The notes: a model not told the origin generated them from the sequence alone. 64,000 bases of DNA from Arthrobacter sp. efr-133-R2A-120 (GCF_030209835.1 NZ_JARVRF010000001.1:113204-177203), one strand, 5' to 3'; shown: positions 16,440 through 25,577, numbered from the stretch's first letter. Numbers and translations are program-made.

Positions 16440-16844
16440 GGGCAAGAGCATGCTCGCGGGGCTCGCACTCGTTTTGGGCGTCCACTCCGCAAGCTCCGTG
16501 GCCGGCTGTTGGGTGATGACGGTCCGTCGCAGAGCTCCTGCCCGTCATCACCTGGTTGTCTACGACGTTTTCTGGTTGCTGTCCTTCGGATTCTAGGCGT
16601 CCGCTCCACCCTGTCCAGCCCCTCCTTCGTCGGGGCCTGCGGCGCAGGAATTTCCCTACGGCGCTCCTTCGTCGCTTATTTCCTCCGGGAATTTCCCACA
16701 CCTTGCCCAAGGGTAGACAGGGCTCCGTCGGCCGCCGAGCAAGCGAGCTTGCCAGCAACCAAAAAACAACGGGGGAGAGGGAAGCTGGCCGGTCACCTGA
16801 TCCGCCCCACTCACCCGACTTCTCGGCAAAGAAGGAGCAACACC
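16440..16844 (+). repeat. Three-copy structured leader, copy C
   Basis: Almost the same sequence as copy A (differences are scattered point changes, mainly in the first 70 bases). Stem 1 arms are at 16512-16522 and 16542-16552. The late hairpin reads GCAAG-CGAG-CTTGC here versus GCAAG-CAAG-CTTGC in copy A, so only the loop base changes. Ends at the start codon of the ParB-domain gene. Confidence 0.75.
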
Positions 16845-18197
16845 ATGAACACCACGCCCACGCTCGAAATGATCGACCCGGCCACGCTGACCGTCGAGGT
16901 CAACGTCCGCAAGGACGCCGCCCTGACCGCTGATTTCATTGCCAGCATCAAGGAACACGGTGTGATGGAACCCGTGATCGCCCACCGCAAGGACGACGGC
17001 ACCGTGCACGTGCTGATGGGCCAGCGCCGTACCCGGGCCGCTGTAGAAGCCGGACGGGACAGCATCCCGGTCATGATCATCGACAGCCCCGAGGAAGCCG
17101 AACGCATCGTCACGCAGGTCGTGGAGAACATCCAGCGCGCCGAACTGACCGAAGCGGACGAGGCCGACGCCTACCACCAGCTCTCACTCATCGGAGTGTC
17201 AGCCGCCGCGATCGCCAAGAAAACAGGCCGGACCAAGACCACCGTCGAGGGAGCGTTGAAGGCCAAGGCATCCGAGGCGGGAGCCACGGCGCTGGGCAAG
17301 GGATGCACCATCGAGGAGGCTTTGATCCTCGCCGAGTTTGAGTCGGATGAGGAAGCCATCGCTGAGTTGGAATCGGTCATCATCGACGAACCCGAGCAGT
17401 TGTTCCACGTAGCCCAGAAGTTGCGCGACGAGCGCAAGCGGGCCGCAGCCCTCGCGGCGCTGATCGGGGAACTGGAAGCCCAGGGCAAGGCCATCGTGGA
17501 GGACGCCGGGAACTACGCCGACGAGGAGAACCTGTACGTCTCAGCGGCAAACCGGGCAGATGGAGAACCGGCCACCGAAGAGGACGCCAACGCCTACCTG
17601 ATCAGAACCGACTACCGGGGCCAGCACAACGCGAAGCCCGTCATCACAGGCTGGAAGGAACTCGGCTTCACCCCGAAGTACGAACGCTACGACGGCGGCA
17701 CTCAGGCCCGGAAAGGCCCGATGACCGACGAGCAGAAAGCCGAGCGGAAAACCCTGATAGCCAACAACAAGGCCATGGAATCGGCAACGACCGTGCGCCG
17801 CGACTGGGTCAAGACCCTCCTGGCCCGCAAGACCGCGCCGAAGGGATGGCAGTACTTCACCGTCCACGCGATCACCCACCACCCCGAAGTCGCCAGCGGC
17901 TACGACGGCAAGGTGGCCGCCGAAATGATCGGAGCCAAGTTCGAAGACAGCGACCGCTGGGGATGGAACCCGCTCCGGGACCACGTCGCCAAGTCGACAA
18001 CGCGGCCCGAGTTCCCCCTGATTGCGCTCGTCTGCGCCGGGTACGAGAAGGCGATCGCCAAGGACTCGTGGCGGTCCCCGTCCCAGACCCACCGGGACTA
18101 CCTGAACCAGCTGATCACTTGGGGATACACGCCGTCGGAGGTTGAGCAGATCATCCTCGACAGCGACAAGCCCACCGAGGAAGAAACGGCGGAGTAA
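16845..18197 (+). CDS. ParB/sulfiredoxin-domain protein (plasmid partition or DNA-binding)
   Basis: 450 aa, ATG with GAAGGAG upstream. Residues about 8-105 form a ParB/Srx N-terminal domain (VNVRKDAALTADFIASIKEH, GVMEPVIAHRKDDGTVHVLM, GQRRTRAAVEAGRDSIPVMI, QVVENIQRAELTEADEADAY), followed by an HTH (GVSAAAIAKKTGRTKTTVEG). The 270-residue remainder is longer than in classic ParB and has no recognised fold. Could be the plasmid's ParB, but no parA adjoins it, so a transcriptional or CTPase-switch role in the transfer region is an alternative. Third gene with the shared leader. Confidence 0.8.
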   Translation: MNTTPTLEMIDPATLTVEVNVRKDAALTADFIASIKEHGVMEPVIAHRKDDGTVHVLMGQRRTRAAVEAGRDSIPVMIIDSPEEAERIVTQVVENIQRAELTEADEADAYHQLSLIGVSAAAIAKKTGRTKTTVEGALKAKASEAGATALGKGCTIEEALILAEFESDEEAIAELESVIIDEPEQLFHVAQKLRDERKRAAALAALIGELEAQGKAIVEDAGNYADEENLYVSAANRADGEPATEEDANAYLIRTDYRGQHNAKPVITGWKELGFTPKYERYDGGTQARKGPMTDEQKAERKTLIANNKAMESATTVRRDWVKTLLARKTAPKGWQYFTVHAITHHPEVASGYDGKVAAEMIGAKFEDSDRWGWNPLRDHVAKSTTRPEFPLIALVCAGYEKAIAKDSWRSPSQTHRDYLNQLITWGYTPSEVEQIILDSDKPTEEETAE

Positions 18198-18437
18198 GAC
18201 CGGCGTGCCGGGCGGAACCCCACCGCCCGGCACGGCCACGGCCACTCACCGTGAGGGGACAGGGAACCTCCCAAACTTCGGGCGGTCCGCCGCCCAGGGC
18301 GAACCACAGCAGCCACTCACCAGCGGCGGACCGCCATTGGACGCGAACACCCGATCCTGCACCCCACAGCCGCGCAACCAGGGACAACGATGTCCACCGA
18401 TGAGTTGCGACGCGCCATCCATCGTCAGCTAAGCTGA
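18198..18437. other. Intergenic stretch with 13-bp hairpin and a possible 15-aa ORF
   Basis: GGCGGTCCGCCGC (18281-18293) pairs exactly with GCGGCGGACCGCC (18323-18335), echoing the hairpin at 14407-14459. ATG 18390 with AGGGACA upstream opens MSTDELRRAIHRQLS, stop 18437, just before the terminator; a real micro-gene is possible but unproven. Confidence 0.45.
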
Positions 18438-18500
18438 ACCGTAGATTTCCTTTTGCCGAGGAACAGAAAAGGCCGGCTAACAAGCCGGCCTTTTCTGTTT
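18438..18500 (+). terminator. Terminator with repeated AGATTTCCTTTT element, copy 2
   Basis: AAAAGGCCGGCT and AGCCGGCCTTTT-type arms flank AACA near 18467-18495, tail CTGTTT. Upstream TAGATTTCCTTTTGCCGAGG AACAGAAA matches the element before the terminator at 16373. Confidence 0.75.
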
Positions 18501-18537
18501 AAGCACCATGCGTCCGAGGCGGGACGACGAAGGCTAG

Positions 18538-18945
18538 CTACGCGGCCTGCACCTCATTCGACTCTGTAACTTCCGGGCCCTGTACCCCATTCGGTTCTGT
18601 AGCTTTCGCATGCTCTGCAACCAGGTCTATCATCCGCTTCACTTCGGCGCCGCTCAGGCCAAGCCGTGCCGCCACGGCGGACTTGGCTTCTCCCGCGCCC
18701 AGCATCGCCTTGACTGTTTGTGCTGCGGATTGAACGGCGCTCTGCGCGTCAGCTTCGGCTTTCGCCAGGATGGCTTCTGCTTTCTTCTTTGCCTCCGCGC
18801 GCAACAGCTCGGCTTGCTCCTGCTGCTCGAAGAATTCCGCGGCCATCTCGATCAGTCGCTCGTGACGTTCCGTCAGTTCCTTGGCCTTGGCGCGAGCTTT
18901 CTCGCGGGCGGCCAACTGCTGCGCAGACTTCCGTGGTGTTGCCAT
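18538..18945 (-). CDS. Coiled-coil relaxosome-accessory candidate
   Basis: 135 aa. Residues about 10-85 are an Ala/Glu/Lys coiled coil (REKARAKAKELTERHERLIE); about 88-112 looks like a helix-turn-helix (AKSAVAARLGLSGAEVKRMI). Divergent from the relaxase gene across the putative oriT, the usual place of a small relaxosome protein that binds oriT. That role is inferred from position and shape; no family match is certain. Confidence 0.6.
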   Translation of the reverse strand: MATPRKSAQQLAAREKARAKAKELTERHERLIEMAAEFFEQQEQAELLRAEAKKKAEAILAKAEADAQSAVQSAAQTVKAMLGAGEAKSAVAARLGLSGAEVKRMIDLVAEHAKATEPNGVQGPEVTESNEVQAA

Positions 18946-19381
18946 AGCTTTGGGTCCCTTCCCCTTGGGTTATCCGCGCCCCGGACCTAACGGCTAGCGC
19001 CGGGTCAGGGCCACGGCCGGCGGCGTGCGCCGCAGCGGTCCTCGCTTACGCTCGGGCTGGTTGTGCCCGGGTTGCCCCCACGTGGACAGCTTACGAGAAA
19101 AGGACGGTCTCTCCGCTGCCCACCCGGGGATAACCCGGGCGGCGGTTCTACACAATCGAACGGACCGTGGATAACGGAAAAGCGTGTTACCCACCGCCCA
19201 TTCTCATGTGCAGAACCGCATCAAATCCTTGATGGCCCGATCCTACACTTTTCGTCTTTGTTCCATCGAGTTAGCTCGTCCCTCCCGTCACCGATTCCAC
19301 AAACCCAAAAAGCGCAATATCTGTCACACCTCATGCATCATCGATAAGTGAGGTGGTTTGGGCGCTATGCTGGGGTTCGTG
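18946..19381. other. Putative origin of transfer (oriT) region
   Basis: 436 bases without a gene between the accessory gene and the relaxase. Features seen: a GCGGCG-TG-CGCCGC hairpin at 19020-19033; GGATAAC words at about 18970 (inverted), 19121 and 19163; a CACCTCA/TGAGGTG repeat at 19327-19333 and 19349-19355, just before the relaxase start; AT-rich DNA from 19200 on. MOBF relaxases usually nick in the intergenic region beside their gene. The nic site itself cannot be named. Confidence 0.5.
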
Positions 19382-22300
19382 ATGACCGTGCACAAGCTCA
19401 GTGCCGGCGACGGATACACGTACTACACCCGTGAAGTCGCCTCGGCTGATAAGCTGCGCTCGGCGGGCCGTCAGCTGGGCGATTACTACACGGTGGACGG
19501 CAATCCTCCCGGTCAGTGGGGTGGGGGAGGGGCGGCCCACTTGGACGTTTCGGGTGAGGTCACCGAGTCCCAGATGGCAGCCTTGTTCGGCGAAGGAATC
19601 CATCCGAACGCCGAAGCCATGGTGGAAGCCGACAAGAATGCTGACGTGCGTTTGGGTGCCCGCTTCAAGCAGTTCTCGCAGAAAGATCACGAGCTGCAGG
19701 GCCGGATTGCCGTCGCGATGGGCGACTACAAGCGCATGAACCATGCCGATCCTGATGCCGATACGAGGCGGCGGATCCGCATGAAGGAAGGCGCCCGGTA
19801 CTTCCGTGAACTCAACGGCCGCAGCGCCAAGGATACGGAAGAACTGGGCCGGTTCGTCACCGCCCAGACCAAGCCTGGATCGCAGGCAGTGGCGGGTTTC
19901 GACCTCGTGTTCGCGCCCGCGAAATCCGCTTCCGTGCTGTGGGCAACCGGGGGTGATGAGGCCCGCAAGGAGATCGAAGCGGCCCACAACGAGGCCATCG
20001 CCGAGACCATGACCTTCCTGGAAAAGGAGGCGACATTCACACGCCGAGGCCGCAACGGGGTCCGTCAGGAAGATGTCGACGGCGGCCTGATCTACACGAA
20101 GTTCCGGCACTACGATTCCCGCACCGGGGATCCCCAGCTGCACGATCACGTGGTGGTGTCGAACAAGGTCCTGGGCGTTGACGGCAAATGGTCCAGCCTG
20201 GACGCACGGCACCTGTACCAGTTCAACGTCGCCGCCTCCGAGCGGTACAACCGGCTGGTCATGGAGAAGATCTGCGCACGCCTGGGCCTCGGCCTGACCG
20301 AGCGCAAAGTTGCCGGGGACCGGCCTGTGATCGAGATCGCCGGCGTCGACGTCGCCGCCATCGACGCCTCCTCCTCCCGCCGCGAAGGCATCAAGCCGGT
20401 GCTGGATGAACTTGCCCGGGAGTTCATCGACAGGCACGGCTACGCTCCCTCCAAGAAACAGCTGATCGCCCTGGCACAGCAGGCAACCCTGGACACCAGG
20501 CCGTCCAAAAAGGAAGCCCGACAGCTCTCCGTCCTGGTCGAGGAATGGATGCAGGACCTCGGATCCATCCCCGGCGTGAAGGTCGGCCCCGAGGCGCTGG
20601 AACACGCCCGCGCGCACCGTCACGACCCCCGCGACGCCGGCGAGCAGGACAAGCCAGGCTGGCTTGTCTCGCACGCTGATGAACTCAACCCGGCCGTGGA
20701 AGCGGCCGCGATCATCGAGCGTCTGGAACGCGACAGGGGAGTGTGGGGAGAACACCACATCGAGGCCGAGGCACTGCGCCGGCTCGGTTCCCGCCTGGGC
20801 GAATTGCCCATCCCTGATGCCCTGCTGGAGCAGGTCACGGCCCGTGCGATCGACCAGTACTCGCTGCGCATCACCCCCGAAACCCCAGTCCCGGAACTGA
20901 AGGAGCTGCGGCTGGCCAACGGCGCATCCAAGTACGGCCGCGCCAACGCCACGCTGTACACCTCGGCCGGGATCCTGCACAGCGAAGACCGCCTACTGAC
21001 TGCCGCGCAGCGCGTCGTCATCCCCGCTGCCACCGTCGAATCATTCGACGCTGCGCTGGCCAGGCAGGACAAGAGGTTCGATTCCGGCCAGTTGGGCATG
21101 GCCAAAGAGTTCGCCACCAGCGACCGGCTTTTGATGGTCGGTGTCGGCCCTGCCGGTGCCGGCAAGACCACCGCGCTGAAGCTCGCTGCCGACACGGTGC
21201 GCGAGGCCGGTGGCAGGGTGTTCGGTCTCGCACCGACAGCCGTCGCCGCCGCCGTGATGGGTGTCGAACTGGGCGCGACGGCGACGACGATCGACTCCTT
21301 CGTTCTCGCCCACAGCAGCGGCCGGGCCGATGAGAAGACCACCCCGAAACCGGGGGACGTGATCATCATTGACGAGGCCGGCATGGTCGGCACCCAGCTG
21401 TTCGCCGCGGCCGTGACGATCGCGGACCAGCATGGTGCCGTGGTCCGTGCCCTGGGCGATGACCAGCAGCTTTCGGCCGTCGCATCCGGTGGTGCGCTGC
21501 GGCTGTTGAAGAACACCGTCGGCGCCGTGTACCTGGAAGACCTGCACCGCTTCCGCAACGCGGACGGGTCCCCGAACGATGCCGAAGCCGCTGCGACCCT
21601 GGCGTTGCGCGAACCCCCGGCAACCGGCGCGGATGACCCGTGGGCGTTCTACCGGCAGAACCGCCGCGTCATCGGCGGGGACACTGAAACCATGACCTCG
21701 CTGGTGTTCGAGGCGTGGCAGAAAGACACCAACGCGGGCAAGCACTCCATCATGATGGCGTTCGAGAACGCCACCGTCACCGAGCTGAACGCCCGCGCCC
21801 AGGCCTACAGGATCGCCACCGGTGAGCTGGACGCGAAGAAACCGGCCGCGATGCTGCGCGACGGCCTCACCGCCCGTGCCGGGGACATTGTGGTCACCCG
21901 GGAGAACAACCGCCGGCTCTCCATCAACCGGGGCAAAGACTTCGTGAAGAACAACGACGTCTGGAACGTCGTGAAGGCCCACAAGGACGGTTCGCTGACG
22001 GTCAAACACCACGGACACCAGGGCACGCTGACCCTTCCGGCCGAGTACGTGCGGGCCCACACCATGCTCGGGTATGCCGCGACGATCCACCGCACCCAGG
22101 GCCTCACGTGCGACACCACGCACGCCCTCATCAGCTCCGGCCTGTCCCGGTCCCTGGCCTACGTCGCCGCCTCCCGCGGACGGGAGTCCAACAAGCTCTA
22201 TGGCGTCGTGGCCGACGGCCAAACCCTCGAGGACGTCCTGGCCAGTGTGGCCGCGAACCACGATTCCAACCTGACCGCGCACGAACAGATGGACGCCGCC

Positions 22301-23998
22301 CGCTCCCAGACCCGCTCCCTGCCGGACATGTCCGCTGCGTACCGGGACATCGATGACCAGGCCAACGAGCTGCGCATGGCCAACATCGCAGCCCGCGTCC
22401 TGGGCGAAGGAACAGCCGCCGGCTTCACCAAGTCCACCGCGTGGGGTGCCGTGGCCACGCACCTGCGCCACGCGGAGAACGACGGCTTCAACATCACCAA
22501 CCTGCTCAAGGACAGCATCAACGAAGGCGGCTTCGACGCCTCCGACGATCCCGGGGCGGTGCTGGCCTGGCGCGTCGAAGACCGCCTCGCCCGGTGGCGT
22601 GAGCGCACCCAGAACCCGGGCCGCCGGCCCCTGGAATCCATGAGCGACGACGTCCTTGACCGTCTGAACAAGCGCGCCGTCGGCGAGCTGATGCGCGCCA
22701 AGGCCGAAGCATCCAGGATGCCGGCCATGGAAGAACCCGACCGGAAGACCCTGCTGCGCGGCTGGCTGGCCGAACGCAAGGACACCCCGTGGCAACGGCG
22801 CCTGCACGGGGACCTCAGCGACGATGACCTGGCCGCACTGATCACCGCCGCGACGCAGCAACTGCGCACCGATACGACCATCAACGACACCGCCGCAACC
22901 ACTAAAGCCCGGTGGCTTGCATCCTCCTTGCAGAAGGAACAGGCCCTGCGTGAGCTGATGAACCCGGAAGCCCGGGCCGATGAAGCCTACGAGCGCGGCG
23001 CCGTGACCAACTACGCCCGGGATGAGCACGCCTCCCGGATCCAGGCCGCGGCACAGATCCAGCACCGGATCCGCGCCGAAATCGAACTGCGCCGCCAACT
23101 GCCGGCCCCGGTCACCCGGGAAGCAGCAGATGACAGGCTGCCGGCCTGGATGGCACCGGCCGACGTCATGAACCACCAGGACACCCCGGCACTGTGGCGG
23201 AAGGAACTCGCAGCACGGCGTGAGCTCATGGCCAACGAAGCCACCCGACTGGGCGCACAGCTCGCCGCCGAGCCACCGGCCTGGGCCGCAGCCCTGGGCC
23301 CGGCACCCTCGGACCCTGCACGGCAAGCGCAATGGTGCCAGCTCGCCGTGGAAATCTCCACCTACCGCGACACCTACCGCGTGCCGGAGTCCGAGACATC
23401 GCCCGTTCCCGCCCAGCACCAGGAGAACGGCACGGGCGCGGAGCTGACCGCGAGGATCACGGCCATGCACAAGTACAGTGCCCAGACGGCCAAGGAACCT
23501 CTGGCACCGGCCGACGCCGCACACATGGCCGAAGCCGCCCAGGTCGAGGCCCTTGTCAAGGAAACCCCCACCCCGGCCGAACACGTTGTCGACCACCTGC
23601 AGGAAACCCGCGGCGCCCAGGCGCAGCTGAACCCGGCCCAGGAACGCGCCGAACGCATCGCCGCCCTGGCCCGCAAAGTACGCGAGAACCGCGCCACGAC
23701 CGGCCATAAGACGGAGGACCGGCCGGAATCGGTCAAAGAAGCACTGGAGGACATCGCGGCCCGCCGGCGCAGCGAGAAAGCAGACAAGACCGCAGCCACA
23801 CAGCAGCCGGGAACCTTTGCCGAACGCCTCGCCGCGTCCCGTGCGGCCGGGGCCGGCACGGACGGTTCCTCCGCAGTGGAACGGCTCCGCCGGCAACGCG
23901 CAGTCCAAGCTGCCGCCGAGGATGAGCAGCGCCGCCGCGAGCAGGACGGTCCCGCCGCCGGAGGACCGTCCACCGGGCACCGCGGCCCGCGACTGTAG
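19382..23998 (+). CDS. TrwC/TraA-type conjugative relaxase-helicase (MOBF)
   Basis: 1538 aa. Start ATG 19382 gives the family N-terminus MTVHKLSAGDGYTYYTREVA, with catalytic Tyr among Y12/Y14/Y15, and has GGGG 6 bases upstream; in-frame TTG 19358 and ATG 19367 are less likely. The HUH metal motif is QLHDHVVVSNK near residue 253. The helicase part has Walker A GPAGAGKTTALK (about 590), Walker B VIIIDEAGMVGT (about 660), GDDQQLSAV and the late HRTQGLTCDTTHALIS and YVAASRGRESNKLY motifs. The C-terminal 500 residues are a charged coiled-coil tail. Nicks and unwinds plasmid DNA for conjugation. Confidence 0.93.
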   Translation: MTVHKLSAGDGYTYYTREVASADKLRSAGRQLGDYYTVDGNPPGQWGGGGAAHLDVSGEVTESQMAALFGEGIHPNAEAMVEADKNADVRLGARFKQFSQKDHELQGRIAVAMGDYKRMNHADPDADTRRRIRMKEGARYFRELNGRSAKDTEELGRFVTAQTKPGSQAVAGFDLVFAPAKSASVLWATGGDEARKEIEAAHNEAIAETMTFLEKEATFTRRGRNGVRQEDVDGGLIYTKFRHYDSRTGDPQLHDHVVVSNKVLGVDGKWSSLDARHLYQFNVAASERYNRLVMEKICARLGLGLTERKVAGDRPVIEIAGVDVAAIDASSSRREGIKPVLDELAREFIDRHGYAPSKKQLIALAQQATLDTRPSKKEARQLSVLVEEWMQDLGSIPGVKVGPEALEHARAHRHDPRDAGEQDKPGWLVSHADELNPAVEAAAIIERLERDRGVWGEHHIEAEALRRLGSRLGELPIPDALLEQVTARAIDQYSLRITPETPVPELKELRLANGASKYGRANATLYTSAGILHSEDRLLTAAQRVVIPAATVESFDAALARQDKRFDSGQLGMAKEFATSDRLLMVGVGPAGAGKTTALKLAADTVREAGGRVFGLAPTAVAAAVMGVELGATATTIDSFVLAHSSGRADEKTTPKPGDVIIIDEAGMVGTQLFAAAVTIADQHGAVVRALGDDQQLSAVASGGALRLLKNTVGAVYLEDLHRFRNADGSPNDAEAAATLALREPPATGADDPWAFYRQNRRVIGGDTETMTSLVFEAWQKDTNAGKHSIMMAFENATVTELNARAQAYRIATGELDAKKPAAMLRDGLTARAGDIVVTRENNRRLSINRGKDFVKNNDVWNVVKAHKDGSLTVKHHGHQGTLTLPAEYVRAHTMLGYAATIHRTQGLTCDTTHALISSGLSRSLAYVAASRGRESNKLYGVVADGQTLEDVLASVAANHDSNLTAHEQMDAARSQTRSLPDMSAAYRDIDDQANELRMANIAARVLGEGTAAGFTKSTAWGAVATHLRHAENDGFNITNLLKDSINEGGFDASDDPGAVLAWRVEDRLARWRERTQNPGRRPLESMSDDVLDRLNKRAVGELMRAKAEASRMPAMEEPDRKTLLRGWLAERKDTPWQRRLHGDLSDDDLAALITAATQQLRTDTTINDTAATTKARWLASSLQKEQALRELMNPEARADEAYERGAVTNYARDEHASRIQAAAQIQHRIRAEIELRRQLPAPVTREAADDRLPAWMAPADVMNHQDTPALWRKELAARRELMANEATRLGAQLAAEPPAWAAALGPAPSDPARQAQWCQLAVEISTYRDTYRVPESETSPVPAQHQENGTGAELTARITAMHKYSAQTAKEPLAPADAAHMAEAAQVEALVKETPTPAEHVVDHLQETRGAQAQLNPAQERAERIAALARKVRENRATTGHKTEDRPESVKEALEDIAARRRSEKADKTAATQQPGTFAERLAASRAAGAGTDGSSAVERLRRQRAVQAAAEDEQRRREQDGPAAGGPSTGHRGPRL

Positions 23999-24047
23999 GC
24001 TGTTCAGACCGGCCAGACCGGTCAAGATCAGCACCGGTCAGAACAGC
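23999..24047 (+). promoter_or_regulatory. 14-bp inverted repeat before second DUF3800 gene
   Basis: GCTGTTCAGACCGG (23999-24012) faces CCGGTCAGAACAGC (24034-24047), 13 of 14 paired, with inner GACCGG/CCGGTC words. It fills the gap between the relaxase stop and the start at 24060. No T-run, so not a classic terminator; a leader structure is likelier. Confidence 0.55.
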
Positions 24048-24059
24048 AAAGGGGTGAGC

Positions 24060-25166
24060 ATGGGGAGTCCTCGCGGCCGCGCAGCACAAGAACGCCTGCA
24101 GACCCTCTACGCGCGTACCCCCGGGCCGGTCGTCTTTGTGGACGAGAGCGTGCGTGCGCCAGGGAACAGCTTCGGTGAACGCCCGTTCTACACCATGAGC
24201 GGCGTCACGGTCCCCAAAGACTCCCTGGACATCGTCCGCAAAGAACTTGAACGCATCGTCGGTGCGAACTACTGGCACACGACCGAGGCATACAACGGCA
24301 AGCTCGGGCCCGTGGAAGAGCTGCGGCCAAGGATCCTGGAACTGAACGAATATCTCGCCCGGGTTGTGGACTTCACCGTCGTCACCGTTCAGACGGAAAT
24401 CAGTACCGGGGACCATGCCCTGCAAAAGGCCCGCGAGGAATGCATCACGACCCTGGCCCGTGCGGCGACCAGCTCCGGCAGGGAGGATCCTCCCCGTCTG
24501 ATGGTTTTCGAACAGCTCAAGGAAGACGCCTATCCCGGCGGCAATGCCAGAGACCATGACGTGTTCGCGCGCCTGCGGAACGCCGGGCTTCTCCACCGTT
24601 CGGTCGTCATCGAATCCATCTCGCCCTGGGACGAGAAACTGCTGTGGGCCGCGGACCTGTCGTCCTGGAGTTTCTACCACCAGCTGGCCAGATCAGAAGG
24701 CACGTGGTTCAAGCCCCTGGCCCCGGTGACGACGGTGCTGCACGCCCGGACCGGACTGGCCGTTAAAGGAAGCAACCCCCATCTGCCGCAGCAAGGTCCG
24801 GGGGTCCAGCCAACTGTCGGCGCTCAAAGAGGCGGAGGGCCGGCTGTTGCTTCTGAATCAAGGCTAGTGCATCAGGGCAAGGAGAGCCAAGTCCTCCACG
24901 CCGTCCGGACCGAAGCAGACAGCCAGCGGCCACCGCTGGACCACTCGGTCAGCCTGGGCGTCGGAACCAACGCGCCCAAAACCATCGAGGCGATCAAGGA
25001 ACGCTTCGACTGGTACCTGAACGCCCAGCGCAGCCAACGGTCCAACCCCGAAGCATCCGAACACATCAAGCAACTCCTGGAACAAGCCCAGCAAGCGCTC
25101 CGGAAACCGCAACGCCCACCGGAACCACCCGGTGCCCGACCGGAGATCACCGGCCCGCAACGGTAG
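24060..25166 (+). CDS. DUF3800-like protein in the transfer operon
   Basis: 368 aa, ATG with GGGGTGAGC immediately upstream. Residues 20-65 (PVVFVDESVRAPGNSFGERP, FYTMSGVTVPKDSLDIVRKE) and the HTTEAYN and ISPWDEKLLWAADLSSWSFY segments follow the DUF3800 pattern of an RNase H-like fold with an N-terminal Asp-Glu. The C-terminal third is Pro/Gln-rich and probably disordered with a helical end. It follows the relaxase by 61 bases and is probably co-transcribed. Function unknown. Confidence 0.7.
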   Translation: MGSPRGRAAQERLQTLYARTPGPVVFVDESVRAPGNSFGERPFYTMSGVTVPKDSLDIVRKELERIVGANYWHTTEAYNGKLGPVEELRPRILELNEYLARVVDFTVVTVQTEISTGDHALQKAREECITTLARAATSSGREDPPRLMVFEQLKEDAYPGGNARDHDVFARLRNAGLLHRSVVIESISPWDEKLLWAADLSSWSFYHQLARSEGTWFKPLAPVTTVLHARTGLAVKGSNPHLPQQGPGVQPTVGAQRGGGPAVASESRLVHQGKESQVLHAVRTEADSQRPPLDHSVSLGVGTNAPKTIEAIKERFDWYLNAQRSQRSNPEASEHIKQLLEQAQQALRKPQRPPEPPGARPEITGPQR

Positions 25167-25577
25167 GCCCGTCGTGGAATAGTTCCTTGAGGAGCACAGC
25201 CGCGACCATGGGCCAGGGCGCCCCCAAGCAGGAAGTCCTGCCCAGGAACAGCCATAGATTCTCAGAGATGGCAAGAACGGCCTGACCCGATGAACACCCA
25301 TCCACACCAAAAGGGAACAGCCACGCCGCATGGTCCATCGGGTTCAAAGGACTTCGGACACGGGAACAGGCGGCCCCGCCGGAACCGTACCCGGCCGGCA
25401 TGTCTCCGACGGACACGGCGAAAGCACACACCAGGAATCACGACCATGCTCGCCGGACCGGACTTGGCAGCCCAACCGGCCGACGGGCTGAGGAAACCAC
25501 CATCTCGGCTCCCACCGCGGGCAACGGAGGCGCTGGTTTGATGGAGTGCATCGCCGGAGAGGATTAGGATTCGGCCC
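25167..25577. other. Non-coding stretch, no supported gene
   Basis: About 410 bases. An 83-codon frame at 25290-25541 lacks a ribosome site and is Arg/Pro-rich like a chance GC-rich frame. No strong hairpin seen. It contains the promoter of the nucleotidyltransferase-like gene. Confidence 0.4.

Noticed and set aside
16509..16844. N-terminal extension of the ParB-domain protein through leader C
   Set aside because: ParB/Srx similarity begins after ATG 16845, which has GAAGGAG upstream; the leader is better explained as non-coding repeat.
19331..20980. 549-aa minus-strand frame opposite the relaxase N-terminus
   Set aside because: Shadow of the relaxase; composition unlike a real protein.
21041..24034. 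997-aa minus-strand frame opposite the relaxase
   Set aside because: Antisense shadow of a clearly functional relaxase-helicase; Gly/Arg-rich with no domain.
25290..25541. 83-aa Arg/Pro-rich frame
   Set aside because: No ribosome site and chance-like composition.
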